Positions 41,488-49,716 of a stretch of DNA of 64,000 bases are shown here, in pieces (positions within the stretch are counted from its first letter, which is position 1; every line of letters begins with the position of its first letter). The position numbers were made by a program, and so were the translations under genes. The DNA is taken from NCBI GenBank assembly GCA_964584165.1, contig CAZOYW010000002.1:84825-148824 (forward strand), given 5' to 3'. This DNA is from CAZKCI01 sp964584165. GTDB taxonomy: Bacteria; Auribacterota; Erginobacteria; Erginobacterales; CAZKCI01. The notes below the pieces were generated by a model that saw only the letters and a list, made by a program, of their open reading frames with translations, did no database searches and was not told the origin of the DNA.

Positions 41488-42699
41488 ATGACTCGAACCA
41501 TAATCCCCGTCGGCCCCTACCACCCGCTCCAGGAGGAGCCGGAGTTCTTCCGGCTCCACGTCGAGGGCGAGCGGGTGGAGAGGCTGGAGATCGAGATCGG
41601 CTACAACCACCGCGGGATCGAGAAGATCTGCGAGTCGAAGACCTTCGATCAGGCGCTCTTCGCGGTCGAGCGGATCTGCGGGATCTGCTCGACGAGCCAC
41701 CCCTTCGCCGGCGTGAACGCGATGGAGGACCTCTCCGGGATCGTCCCCCCCGAGCGGGCCCTCTACGCCCGCTCCTTCATCGGCGAGCTCGAGCGGATCC
41801 ACAGCCACCTTCTCTGGCTCGGTCTGGCCGGCCACTTCATCGGCTACAACACCCTCTGGATGTGGGCCTGGAAAACCCGGGAGCCGGTCCTCGACATCTT
41901 CGAGCGGGTGACCGGGAACCGCCAGCACTACGCGATGATGAAGGTGGGGGGGATCCGCCGGGACCTCGACAACGCCGACATCCCCTGGATTCTGAAGACC
42001 CTGGACGGGATCAAGCCGGCGCTGGACATCTTCCGGGGCGCCCTGCTCGACGACCCCGTCCTCCACGCCCGCCTCAAGGGCGTGGGCGTGCTGACCAAGG
42101 AGGAGATCGTCTCCCTCGGCGCGCTCGGACCCACCGCCCGCGCCTCCGGAGTGGACATCGACGTCCGCCGGGACGACCCCTACGCCGCCTACGGCCGGGT
42201 GGAGTGGAAGGTGATCCTGGGCAAGAACGGCGACGTTTTCGACAAGGCGCTCGTCCGGGTCCTCGAGATGTATGAATCGATAAGAATCATCGAGCAGTGC
42301 CTGAAGAAACTCCCCGGGGGGGAGTTCGACCTCAGGGTGAAGTCGCTCCCGGCGGGGGAGGGGATCGGGCGTCACGAAGCCCCCCGGGGGGAGTGCTTCC
42401 ACTACGTCCTCTCCGACGGCTCCTCCCGCCCCGTCCGCTACAAGATCCGCGCCCCGAGCTACATGAACCTCCCCACCAACTACCTCGCGGTCAAGGGGGA
42501 GACCGTCTCCGACGCCACGCTGATCCTGGCCGCGGTCGACCCCTGTTACTGCTGCACCGAGCGGATGACGGCGGTGCGTTCGGAGACGGGGAAAATCGCC
42601 TTGAGCGGCGAGGATCTGATCCGCCTCTCCCGGGCGAAGACGGCCCGGATTGCCCGCGAACTGGGCGTCGAGATGGAAGGAACGCTCCATGGATTGTAA
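41488..42699 (+). CDS. [NiFe] hydrogenase large subunit, group 4 (Mbh/Ech-like)
   Basis: The 403-residue catalytic subunit has both nickel-iron cysteine pairs: CGIC at residues 64-67 (ERICGICSTSHPF) and CYCC at 353-356 (DPCYCCTERM). This identifies an active hydrogenase rather than a complex I NuoD subunit. A 47-residue tail after the last ligand fits a maturation peptide, probably cut after TER, and a protease gene lies at the end of the locus. The extra Cys in DPCYCC is unusual; relatives mostly have DPCxSC. Confidence 0.94.
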   Translation: MTRTIIPVGPYHPLQEEPEFFRLHVEGERVERLEIEIGYNHRGIEKICESKTFDQALFAVERICGICSTSHPFAGVNAMEDLSGIVPPERALYARSFIGELERIHSHLLWLGLAGHFIGYNTLWMWAWKTREPVLDIFERVTGNRQHYAMMKVGGIRRDLDNADIPWILKTLDGIKPALDIFRGALLDDPVLHARLKGVGVLTKEEIVSLGALGPTARASGVDIDVRRDDPYAAYGRVEWKVILGKNGDVFDKALVRVLEMYESIRIIEQCLKKLPGGEFDLRVKSLPAGEGIGRHEAPRGECFHYVLSDGSSRPVRYKIRAPSYMNLPTNYLAVKGETVSDATLILAAVDPCYCCTERMTAVRSETGKIALSGEDLIRLSRAKTARIARELGVEMEGTLHGL

Positions 42700-42803
42700 G
42701 GGCGAACATGGTCTTCGCCCGTGAGCCGTGAGGGCGATCACAAGGATCGCCCCTACGGGTCCGAGGCCAGCGATGGGTTGCAGGGCGAACCTGGTCTTCG
42801 CCC
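42700..42803. repeat. GGGCGAACNTGGTCTTCGCCC hairpin repeats
   Basis: GGGCGAACATGGTCTTCGCCC (42700-42720) and GGGCGAACCTGGTCTTCGCCC (42783-42803) flank AGGGCGATCACAAGGATCGCCCC (42731-42753). Three hairpins of one pattern lie in a 125-base spacer. Confidence 0.85.
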
Positions 42804-42824
42804 GCTGAGATCAACTGAATAGAA

Positions 42825-44618
42825 ATGATCGTGCTGCCGACCATAGTCATCGTGCCCTTTGTCGCGGGGCTCGCCTGCCTCCTTGTCCCCGAGCGATGGC
42901 GCGGCGGGCGAAAGCTCGCCGTCTTCCTGGTCGCGGCCTACTGCCTCCTCCCCTCGGGGCGGGAGTTCCTCCGGGTCCTGGCGGACGGATCGTGCCCGGT
43001 CCTCCTTCGCGTCCAGGGCTTCCTGGTCTTCGCCGCGGCCGTCTTCGGCTTCCTGATCGCGCTCTACTCCGAGCGCTTCACCGCTTCCGGCGCGGAAGGC
43101 CGGCTCTACGACGCCTCTCTCCTCTTCTCGCTCGGCGCCGCCTTCGGTGTCCTCTCCGCCCCGGACGCCCTCGTTCTCCTCTTCTTCTGGGGCATCCTGG
43201 GCGCCGCCACCTACCTCCTGATCGCATCCGGGGGACCCGCGGCGGCCCCGGCGGCGAAGAAGGCTTTCATCGTGGTCGGCGGATCCGACGCTTTCCTCCT
43301 CCTCGGCGTGCTCCTCCTCTCCCGGGCGCCTTCCCTCCCCCTCGCCCTGGACGGAGCGGGGGAGTGGTGGAGGACGGTCGCCTTCGTCTGCTTCCTGATC
43401 GCCGCCCTGGCCAAGATGGGCGCGGTCCCTCTCCACTCCTGGCTCCCCGACGCGGCGGAGAAGGCTCCCCTCCCGGCGGCGGCCTTTCTCCCGGCCGCCC
43501 TGGACAAGCTTGCGGGCGTCTATCTCCTCTACCTGGCCTGCTGCGTCTATTTCATCCTGTCCCCGGCCTTCTTCGTTATCCTCCCAGCCGTCGGGGCTGT
43601 CACCATCGTCGTCGCCGTCCTCTTCGCCCTCGTCCAGCACGACGCGAAGAGGCTTCTGGGCTGGCACGCCGTCTCCCAGGCCGGCTACATGGTCCTGGGG
43701 ATCGGCACGGGAACGGCGGCGGGGGTGCTGGGGGCGCTCGCCCACATGATCAACAACGCGGTCTACAAGCAGGCCCTCTTCCTCTCGGTCGGGGCGGTGG
43801 AGAAGAAGCGAGGGACGACCGACCTCGACTCGCTGGGCGGCCTCGCCGCCGCCATGCCGGCCACCTTTCTCTCCTTCCTGGTCTCCGCCCTCGCCATCTC
43901 CGGCGTCCCGCCGCTCAACGGTTTCTTCTCCAAGTGGCTTATCTACCAGGGGGTGATCGAGATGCGCGGGGGGACGGGGGCGGCGTCCCGGCTCTGGCCG
44001 CTCTGGCTGATCGCGGCGATGTTCGGTTCCGCCCTGACCCTGGCGAGCTTCATGAAGCTACTCCACGCCATCTTCCTGGGCGTCCGCCCCGGCGGCCGGA
44101 CGGGACGGGACGAGGCGCCCTGGCCGCTCTGGCTGCCTCCGGCGCTCCTGGCCGCGGCCAGCGTGGCCCTGGGCGTCTTCGCCTTCGGCCCCGTCCTGCT
44201 CCGCGTCTTCGGCCCGGCGGTCGGCGGTTTCTCCTCCGCCGACCTGATCGGGTCGTGGAAGCCGCTCGCCGCGGCCCTGCTCGCGGGAGTCGGTCTTCTG
44301 CTCGGAGGGCTGATCTTAAGCCCCGCCCGCGCCCGCCGGGCCCGCGAGGACGCGCCCTTCATCGGGGGCGAGGGCTCTCTCCCCGCCGCGGCCCGCGTCA
44401 CCGGGACCGGCTTCTACGCCACCCTCCGGGAGCTGGCCCCGCTGCGCTTCCTCTTCGGCCGGGAAGCCTTCTGCGACCTCTACGCCGGGGCGAAAGGGGT
44501 CTCGCTCGCCCTCTCCTCCCTCCTCTCTAGGTTGCACAACGGGGTTCTTCCCTGGTATCTGAGCTGGGCGCTGGCGGGACTGCTCGTCCTGTTGGTCGCA
44601 TTGTTCGGGAGATATTGA
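42825..44618 (+). CDS. Proton/sodium-translocating antiporter-like subunit (NuoL/MbhH-like)
   Basis: A 597-residue polytopic protein of the NuoL/M/N family with at least 14 helices. FLIAALAKMGAVPLHSWLPDAAEKAPLPAAAFL contains the channel lysine, then QHDAKRLLGWHAVSQAGYMVLGIG and HMINNAVYKQALFLSVG follow, with GVPPLNGFFSKW later. It pumps ions when the hydrogenase turns over. It is longer than MnhD and precedes a second antiporter-like gene (46336). Confidence 0.9.
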   Translation: MIVLPTIVIVPFVAGLACLLVPERWRGGRKLAVFLVAAYCLLPSGREFLRVLADGSCPVLLRVQGFLVFAAAVFGFLIALYSERFTASGAEGRLYDASLLFSLGAAFGVLSAPDALVLLFFWGILGAATYLLIASGGPAAAPAAKKAFIVVGGSDAFLLLGVLLLSRAPSLPLALDGAGEWWRTVAFVCFLIAALAKMGAVPLHSWLPDAAEKAPLPAAAFLPAALDKLAGVYLLYLACCVYFILSPAFFVILPAVGAVTIVVAVLFALVQHDAKRLLGWHAVSQAGYMVLGIGTGTAAGVLGALAHMINNAVYKQALFLSVGAVEKKRGTTDLDSLGGLAAAMPATFLSFLVSALAISGVPPLNGFFSKWLIYQGVIEMRGGTGAASRLWPLWLIAAMFGSALTLASFMKLLHAIFLGVRPGGRTGRDEAPWPLWLPPALLAAASVALGVFAFGPVLLRVFGPAVGGFSSADLIGSWKPLAAALLAGVGLLLGGLILSPARARRAREDAPFIGGEGSLPAAARVTGTGFYATLRELAPLRFLFGREAFCDLYAGAKGVSLALSSLLSRLHNGVLPWYLSWALAGLLVLLVALFGRY

Positions 44619-44648
44619 TATGTGGAATAATCGATGCGTCTTGCTTTC

Positions 44649-44742
44649 GTGGGAGGGGCATTCCTGCCCCGATCCCGGCTGACTTGGATCGCGACCCCGG
44701 GTGGATTCTTGGAATGAGGGGTAGGCAGGACTGTCGCTCCCA
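44649..44742. repeat. 94-bp dispersed imperfect palindrome, copy 1
   Basis: The element begins GTGGGAGGGGCATTCCTGCC and ends GGCAGGACTGTCGCTCCCAC, so its ends are inverted repeats. Both halves recur at 46130-46262 with about 90 percent identity by eye but rearranged order. Confidence 0.75.
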
Positions 44743-44783
44743 CAAATTCGACTTACACCAGCTGACTAGCTGAGACGGATGCC

Positions 44784-45314
44784 ATGCTTGGATTGATCAT
44801 ATTGCTCGTCCTGATGATCGTCGCCGCGATCGCCGCGGTGGAGATGAAGGACCTCCACTCCTCGGTGATCGCGGTGGGGACGACCGGGCTGGGCCTGGCG
44901 GTGGCCTTTCTCCTCCTCAAGGCCCCGAACCTCGCCATCGTCCAGATCGTGGTCGAAATCCTGGTCCTGATCCTCCTCATCCGGGCGACCGCCCATCGGG
45001 AGGAGGACACCGTCCCCACCCGCAGCCGCTGGGCGGTGGGGGCGATCGCCGCCCTCTTCCTCGCCGTCTTCATCCTCGCCGCCGTCCGCGCGGCGGGCGG
45101 TCTCCCGCCCTTCGGTTCGCCCCGGATGACCGTGGCCCAGATCTACCAGACGGCGGGGCCCTCCGCGACCGGGGCGGCCAACGTCGACACCTCCATCGCC
45201 CTGGGCTACCGGGCCTACGACACGCTGGGGGAGACGGCGATCCTGGTGGCGGCCGTGGTCGGCGCGCTCGCCATCCTCCGCCGGATCGGAAGGAAAAGAA
45301 GGAGCGCGCCGTGA
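44784..45314 (+). CDS. MbhD/MbhE-type membrane subunit (MnhA C-terminal-like)
   Basis: The 176-residue protein has about five helices. ALAAVEMKDLHSSVIAVG-type residues and FLLLKAPNLAIVQIVVEILVLILLIR match MbhD, and the C-terminal part (NVDTSIALGYRAYDTLGETAILVAAVVG) matches MbhE or the end of MnhA. It therefore fuses two small Mbh/Mrp subunits, bridging hydrogenase and antiporter parts. It overlaps the next gene by GTGA. Confidence 0.83.
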   Translation: MLGLIILLVLMIVAAIAAVEMKDLHSSVIAVGTTGLGLAVAFLLLKAPNLAIVQIVVEILVLILLIRATAHREEDTVPTRSRWAVGAIAALFLAVFILAAVRAAGGLPPFGSPRMTVAQIYQTAGPSATGAANVDTSIALGYRAYDTLGETAILVAAVVGALAILRRIGRKRRSAP

Positions 45315-45778
45315 GCGTCAGTTCCGAACGCCGCGAGGAGGGGATGAGCCTGATCGTGAAGACGATCGCCCGGCTCACCGTGGGATTGAGCCTCCTCTTC
45401 GGGGTCTATGTCGTCCTCCACGGACACTTCGGCCCCGGGGGAGGGTTCGCCGGGGGCGTGGTCATCGCCCTGTCCATGATCGAGCTCGTCTTGGCCTTCG
45501 GCCGGGAGCGGGCCTGGAAGAAGTTCGGGCCCGAGGCGGCCCTCCCCCTGGTCGGCCTGGGCGCGCTCCTCTTCCTCCTGATCGCCCTCTTCGGCTACAC
45601 CGCCGGGGCCTTCTTCCAGAGCTGGCTCCCCGCCGGGGGGCGCTTCTCCCTCCTCGGCGGCGGGACCATCCCCCTTTCCGAGATCGCCGTGGCCCTGGCC
45701 GTAGCGGGGGGGATCTACATCTTCTTCACCGTGATGTCCGCCTTCATATCCCGGCCCGACCAAGAGGAGAAGCCGTGA
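45311..45778 (+). CDS. mnhB: Na+/H+ antiporter subunit MnhB (MrpB)
   Basis: The 155-residue protein includes the family core IARLTVGLSLLFGVYVVLHGHFGPGGGFAGGVVIA. GTG 45311 overlaps the previous stop; ATG 45344 behind GAGGAGGGG is an equally good start and would give 144 residues. It is part of the Mrp-type antiporter module shared with Mbh hydrogenases. Confidence 0.9.
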   Translation: MSVSSERREEGMSLIVKTIARLTVGLSLLFGVYVVLHGHFGPGGGFAGGVVIALSMIELVLAFGRERAWKKFGPEAALPLVGLGALLFLLIALFGYTAGAFFQSWLPAGGRFSLLGGGTIPLSEIAVALAVAGGIYIFFTVMSAFISRPDQEEKP

Positions 45779-46116
45779 ACCTGGTCTATCTGCTCTGTTT
45801 TATCCTGATGGCGGTCGGGATCTACAGCCTGGCGGCCAAGCGCAACCTGATCAAGATCGCGATCGGGCTCTCGATCCTGACCTACGCGATCAACCTTCTC
45901 CTGGTCCTGATCGGCTACCGGACGGGGGGGCACTCGCCGATCGAGGCGCCGGAGGGGGCGATCGGGGAGATGGTCGATCCCGTCCCCCAGGTTATCGCCC
46001 ACACCTCGATCGTCATCGGGTTGGCCACCACGATCATCCTCGTCTCGCTCGCCATCCGTCTCTATGAGAAATACGGCACCTTCGATGTCGCCAAGATCCG
46101 CAGGCTTCGGGGTTGA
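45775..46116 (+). CDS. mnhC: Na+/H+ antiporter subunit MnhC (MrpC)
   Basis: A 113-residue NuoK-like protein with three helices and the family segment KRNLIKIAIGLSILTYAINLLLVLIG, then DPVPQVIAHTSIVIGLATTI. GTG 45775 overlaps the mnhB stop, showing coupling. Confidence 0.92.
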   Translation: MNLVYLLCFILMAVGIYSLAAKRNLIKIAIGLSILTYAINLLLVLIGYRTGGHSPIEAPEGAIGEMVDPVPQVIAHTSIVIGLATTIILVSLAIRLYEKYGTFDVAKIRRLRG

Positions 46117-46126
46117 TTCTGATTCG

Positions 46127-46262
46127 GGGTCGCGACCCCGGGTGGACTCTGGGAATGCGGGGCAGGCAGGAATGTCGCTCCCACGGGCCAATATGATTGC
46201 GCGCACTAGAATAATTGGGGGAGGGGCATTCCCGCCCCGATCCCGGCCGGCTGGAATCGCGG
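46127..46262. repeat. 94-bp dispersed palindrome, copy 2 (rearranged)
   Basis: TCGCGACCCCGGGTGGACTC through GTCGCTCCCAC (46130-46182) matches 44689-44742, and GGGAGGGGCATTCCCGCCCC (about 46219-46262) matches the first half at 44651. The rest of the 219-base spacer before mnhD shows no gene. Confidence 0.75.
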
Positions 46263-46335
46263 CGGTTCCCGAAGAAGAATTCGGGATGGGGCAGACGCCG
46301 CTCCCACGATCACCGCAGGGATTGCCTACGCGATC

Positions 46336-47826
46336 ATGAACATTCTTCCCTTGTTCACGGCCGTTCCCCTGGGCGGGGCGTTTCTGATCGCCGTCCTCGG
46401 CCGGAGGCTGAAAAGGCTGGGCGAGGCGGTCTCGGTCGCCGCCGCCCTCTCCCTCCTCGCCCTGGCGCTCCTGGCCGCCGTCCGGCTGGCCGGGACGGGG
46501 ATCATGGTGGGGAGGGTGGGGGGATACGGGCCCCCCCTCTCCATCGGATTGGTCCTCGACCACCTGAGCGCCCTGATCCTGGTCGTGGTCAACTTGATGG
46601 CGTTGCTTTGCTCGGCTTACGCGGTCCGCTACGTCGACCGTTTCACCGACCGCTGGAAGTTCTACTCCCTCTTCCTGCTGATGGTCGCCGGCCTGAACGG
46701 AGTCGTTCTCACCGCCGACGTCTTCAACCTCTTCGTCTTCCTGGAGGTTGCCTCGCTCGCCTCCTACGCCCTGGTCGCCTTCGGGACCGAAGCGGAGGAG
46801 CTGGAGGCGTCCTTGAAATACCTGGTGCTGGGCGGGTTGGCCTCGGGCCTGGTCCTCCTCGGGATCGCCCTTCTCTACGGCCAGGCTTCCACCCTGAGCC
46901 TGGCCCATCTCGCCTCCTCGGTGGAGATGACGCCCCTGGTCACCTTCAGCCTGGCCCTCTTCACCGCCGGCTTCGCGATCAAGGCCGCCGTGGTCCCTTT
47001 TCACTCCTGGCTCCCCGACGCCCATCCCGCGGCCCCGGCGCCCGTTTCGGCCATGCTCTCCGGCGTCCTGATCAAAACCCTGGGGGTTTACGCCTACGCC
47101 CGGATCCTCTTCAACGTTTTCGGCGCCCCCGTCCCTTTCCCCGACCTGATGGTCTCCGCCGGCCTTCTCTCCATGGCGGTCGGGGCGCTGCTCGCCCTGG
47201 GCCAGGACGACCTCAAGCGGATGCTCGCCTATTCCTCCATCAGCCAGGTCGGCTTCATCGTCTTCGCCCTGGGGATCGGGACCCCGCTGGCCCTGGCGGC
47301 CGCCCTCTTCCACCTGTTCAACCACGCCTGCGCCAAGTCGCTTCTCTTCCTCGACGCCGGGGCGATCGAGTCGGCCGCCGGGACGCGCGACCTCCGGAAG
47401 CTGGGCGGCCTCTTCCCGAAGATGCCGCTCACCGCCGCGACCAGCCTGTTGGCCGCCTTCTCCATCTCCGGCGTCCCGCCTACGGCGGGATTCTTCAGCA
47501 AGCTCATGATCATCCTGGCCGCGGTCCGCGCCGGCCGGATCGGCGGGGCGCTGCTGGCGGCGGCGGTCTCCGTGATCACCCTCGCCTACTACCTGAGATT
47601 CCTCCGCGGGGCGTTCTTCGGGGAGCCCCGCCCCGGGCAGGAGGGGGCGAGAGACCCCGCCCCCTCCATGGCCGTTCCCATCGCGCTTCTGGGCGCGCTC
47701 TGCCTCCTCGGGGGGATGCTCTGGTACCTCCCGGGGTCCCATTTCTCGCGCGCCGCCGACGTCCTGGCCGCGGGGCGGGCCTACGGCGACCGGGTCCTCT
47801 CCATGTTCGGCCTGGGGGGATACTGA
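46336..47826 (+). CDS. mnhD: Antiporter subunit MnhD (MrpD)
   Basis: A 496-residue NuoN/NuoM-like protein with about 14 helices. GFAIKAAVVPFHSWLPDAHPAAPAPVSAMLSGVLIKTLGVYA carries the channel lysines and LAYSSISQVGFIVFALG follows. With the NuoL-like protein at 42825 it gives the locus two ion-translocating channels. Confidence 0.92.
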   Translation: MNILPLFTAVPLGGAFLIAVLGRRLKRLGEAVSVAAALSLLALALLAAVRLAGTGIMVGRVGGYGPPLSIGLVLDHLSALILVVVNLMALLCSAYAVRYVDRFTDRWKFYSLFLLMVAGLNGVVLTADVFNLFVFLEVASLASYALVAFGTEAEELEASLKYLVLGGLASGLVLLGIALLYGQASTLSLAHLASSVEMTPLVTFSLALFTAGFAIKAAVVPFHSWLPDAHPAAPAPVSAMLSGVLIKTLGVYAYARILFNVFGAPVPFPDLMVSAGLLSMAVGALLALGQDDLKRMLAYSSISQVGFIVFALGIGTPLALAAALFHLFNHACAKSLLFLDAGAIESAAGTRDLRKLGGLFPKMPLTAATSLLAAFSISGVPPTAGFFSKLMIILAAVRAGRIGGALLAAAVSVITLAYYLRFLRGAFFGEPRPGQEGARDPAPSMAVPIALLGALCLLGGMLWYLPGSHFSRAADVLAAGRAYGDRVLSMFGLGGY

Positions 47827-47827
47827 C

Positions 47828-48328
47828 GTGAAAAACTTAAGCCGGCTGGCCCTTTTCGTCTTCTCGGTCCTGGTCTGGCTCGGCCTCGCCTGGCCGGTGA
47901 CCCTCCCCGAGGTCGCCGCCGGGATACTGGTGGCCGCCCTGGTGGCCGTCTTCACCGGCGACATGTTCGTCGGCCGACCCCGCCAGCTCGCGGAGATCCG
48001 GCGCTACGCCTGGTTCGGCGTCTACCTGCCGCTTTTCATCTGGGAGTGCCTGAAGGCGAGCTGCGACGTCGCCGCCCGGACCATCCGCCCGTCCCTCCCC
48101 ATCCGCCCCGGCCTGGTCAGGATCAAGACCGGCCTCGTCTCCGACACCGGGATCACCTTCCTCGCCAACACGCTGACCCTGGCCCGCCCCGTCCTCGTGG
48201 TGGACGTGGACCGAGAGGCGGGGACTCTCCTCCTCCACTATCTCGTGGCGCCGGCGGAGGGAGGCGAGGAGGCGGCCCGGCGGATCGTCGGCCGCTTCGA
48301 GCCCATCCTGAAGAGGATCTTCGAGTGA
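47828..48328 (+). CDS. mnhE: Antiporter subunit MnhE (MrpE)
   Basis: A 166-residue protein starting at GTG 47828 immediately after mnhD. N-terminal helices (LALFVFSVLVWLGLAWPVTL) are followed by the MrpE signature segment GLVSDTGITFLANTLTLARPVLVVDVDREAGTLLLHYL. It overlaps mnhF by GTGA. Confidence 0.9.
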   Translation: MKNLSRLALFVFSVLVWLGLAWPVTLPEVAAGILVAALVAVFTGDMFVGRPRQLAEIRRYAWFGVYLPLFIWECLKASCDVAARTIRPSLPIRPGLVRIKTGLVSDTGITFLANTLTLARPVLVVDVDREAGTLLLHYLVAPAEGGEEAARRIVGRFEPILKRIFE

Positions 48329-48693
48329 AAGCGCGCTGGCTCATTGGAACCGTTCTCCTCCTGGCCGCGGTCGTTCTCTCCCTCACGGTCGAGGCCCTCC
48401 CCAGCCTCCTCTCTCCCAGCCTTCCCCACGCCCGCTTCTTCCGGCACTGCCAGTACATCATCCTCATCTCCGCCGCCCTCTGCGTCTTCCGGGTGATCCG
48501 GGGGCCGACCGCCCTCGATCGGGTGGCGGCGATCGACATCCTGGGGATATTGATCGTGGGCATCTGCGCCCTGCTCGGCGTGCCGACGGGGCGGGGCTGG
48601 TACATCGACATCGGAATCGCCTGGGCGCTCCAATCCTTCATCGGGACGCTCGCCCTGGCCAAATACCTAGAGAGGAAACGGCTCGATGAGTGA
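48325..48693 (+). CDS. mnhF: Antiporter subunit MnhF (MrpF)
   Basis: A 122-residue protein starting at GTG 48325. The family core is FRVIRGPTALDRVAAIDILGILIVGICALLG, followed by YIDIGIAWALQSFIGTLALAKYLE. It has an extra N-terminal helix of about 40 residues compared with the usual 85-95-residue MrpF. Confidence 0.88.
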   Translation: MKARWLIGTVLLLAAVVLSLTVEALPSLLSPSLPHARFFRHCQYIILISAALCVFRVIRGPTALDRVAAIDILGILIVGICALLGVPTGRGWYIDIGIAWALQSFIGTLALAKYLERKRLDE

Positions 48694-48973
48694 CGCGGTC
48701 GGCATGGCCCTCGTGGCTTTCGGCTTGGCGCTCGACCTGGCGGGTTGCCTGGGGTTGGTCCGCTTCCCCGGCCTCTATAACCGCCTCCAGTCCTCGACCA
48801 AGTGCGTGACGCTGGGAACCTCGGCCATCCTCTTCGGGACCTTCCTCCTGCTCGGCTTCACGGCGGGTGGGATCAAGTGCCTCCTCTGCATTCTATTTCT
48901 GCTCCTCTCTTCGCCGGTCGCCGCCCACGCCATCGCCCGCGCCGCCCATCGCTCCGGGGGAAAAAACGTCTAA
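48686..48973 (+). CDS. mnhG: Antiporter subunit MnhG (MrpG)
   Basis: A 95-residue protein with three helices and the MrpG landmarks GLVRFPGLYNRLQSSTKCVTLG and LLFLLLSSPVAAHAIARAA. It overlaps mnhF by eight bases. This closes the tightly packed mnhE-F-G block. Confidence 0.92.
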   Translation: MSDAVGMALVAFGLALDLAGCLGLVRFPGLYNRLQSSTKCVTLGTSAILFGTFLLLGFTAGGIKCLLCILFLLLSSPVAAHAIARAAHRSGGKNV

Positions 48974-49051
48974 CGTGTGAAGTGAAACGTGTAACGGAAA
49001 ACGGTGTCAGGCGCAAAGATCGCCTGTCGCGCTACCCTGACACCTGACACC
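48971..49051. repeat. AACGTGTAACG and GTGTCAGG/CCTGACACC words
   Basis: AACGTGTGAAGTGAAACGTGTAACGG (first word family) is followed by GGTGTCAGG and, after a 24-base loop, CCTGACACCTGACACC ending 4 bases before the next ATG. Two families are joined in one spacer. Confidence 0.8.
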
Positions 49052-49054
49052 ACG

Positions 49055-49645
49055 ATGAGAACGCCCAAGCTTCGCGAGATCGCCTACGCCCTGCGCTCCC
49101 TCTTCTCCCGGCCCTACACGCTCGCCTTCCCGGCGTCCCCTTCCGTTCCCCCCGCGACCTCCCGCGGGCGGATGAAGTGGGATGAGAGGGTCTGCGTGGG
49201 CTGCGGCGCCTGCGCCCGGGTCTGCCCGACCGGCGCGATCGAGGTGGTCGACGCCGCCGCTCCCGCCCGCCGGACCCTCGTCCGCCGCTACGGGATGTGC
49301 ATCTTCTGCGGCCAGTGCCACGCCCTCTGCACCACCAAGACGGGGTGCAGCCACTCGACGGACTACGACCTCGCCTGCCTCGACCGGAACGCTTCGCTCG
49401 AGAAGGTGGAGAAGGAGATCGTCCTCTGCGAGTCCTGCGGCGAGGTCGTGGCCACCCGCGAGCACCTGCGCTGGATCTACGAGCGCCTCGGCGCCCTCGC
49501 CTATTCCTGCCCCACGGTCTTCCTCGGGCTTCGCGGGGGAGGGGAGACGCCCTCCTCCACCGCCCGTTCGCCCAGCCGCGCCGACCGGATGAGGGTCCTC
49601 TGCCCCCGCTGCAAGCGGGAGGTGGTCTTGTCCGATCGCGCTTGA
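49055..49645 (+). CDS. Hydrogenase ferredoxin-like subunit (NuoI/MbhN/HyfH type)
   Basis: The start at ATG 49055 follows the repeat spacer; an upstream in-frame ATG lies inside it. The 196-residue protein binds two [4Fe-4S] clusters (CVGCGACARVCPTGAI and CIFCGQCHALC). Its second motif lacks the usual Pro after the fourth Cys. CESCGEVVATREHLRWIYERLG and CPRCKREV at the C-terminus recall MbhN/HyfH and a zinc-ribbon end. It should wire the polyferredoxin or cytosolic ferredoxin to the hydrogenase. Confidence 0.88.
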   Translation: MRTPKLREIAYALRSLFSRPYTLAFPASPSVPPATSRGRMKWDERVCVGCGACARVCPTGAIEVVDAAAPARRTLVRRYGMCIFCGQCHALCTTKTGCSHSTDYDLACLDRNASLEKVEKEIVLCESCGEVVATREHLRWIYERLGALAYSCPTVFLGLRGGGETPSSTARSPSRADRMRVLCPRCKREVVLSDRA

Positions 49646-49678
49646 GCGATGGCTGAGTTGATATGCATTCAGGTTGGT

Positions 49679-49716
49679 AAGATTCGTGAAGATTCGCGAG
49701 GATTCGCGGTTAAAAT
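49679..49716. repeat. GATTCGTGAAGATTCGCGAG word array
   Basis: Three copies of a GATTCGCGAG-type word. The reading frame of the maturation protease enters through it, so its first residues (VKIREDSRLK) are repeat-encoded. Confidence 0.75.

Noticed and set aside
42825..44618. NADH:quinone oxidoreductase (respiratory complex I) instead of hydrogenase
   Set aside because: The large subunit at 41488 keeps both nickel-binding CxxC pairs, NuoE/F/G are absent, and a maturation protease is present.
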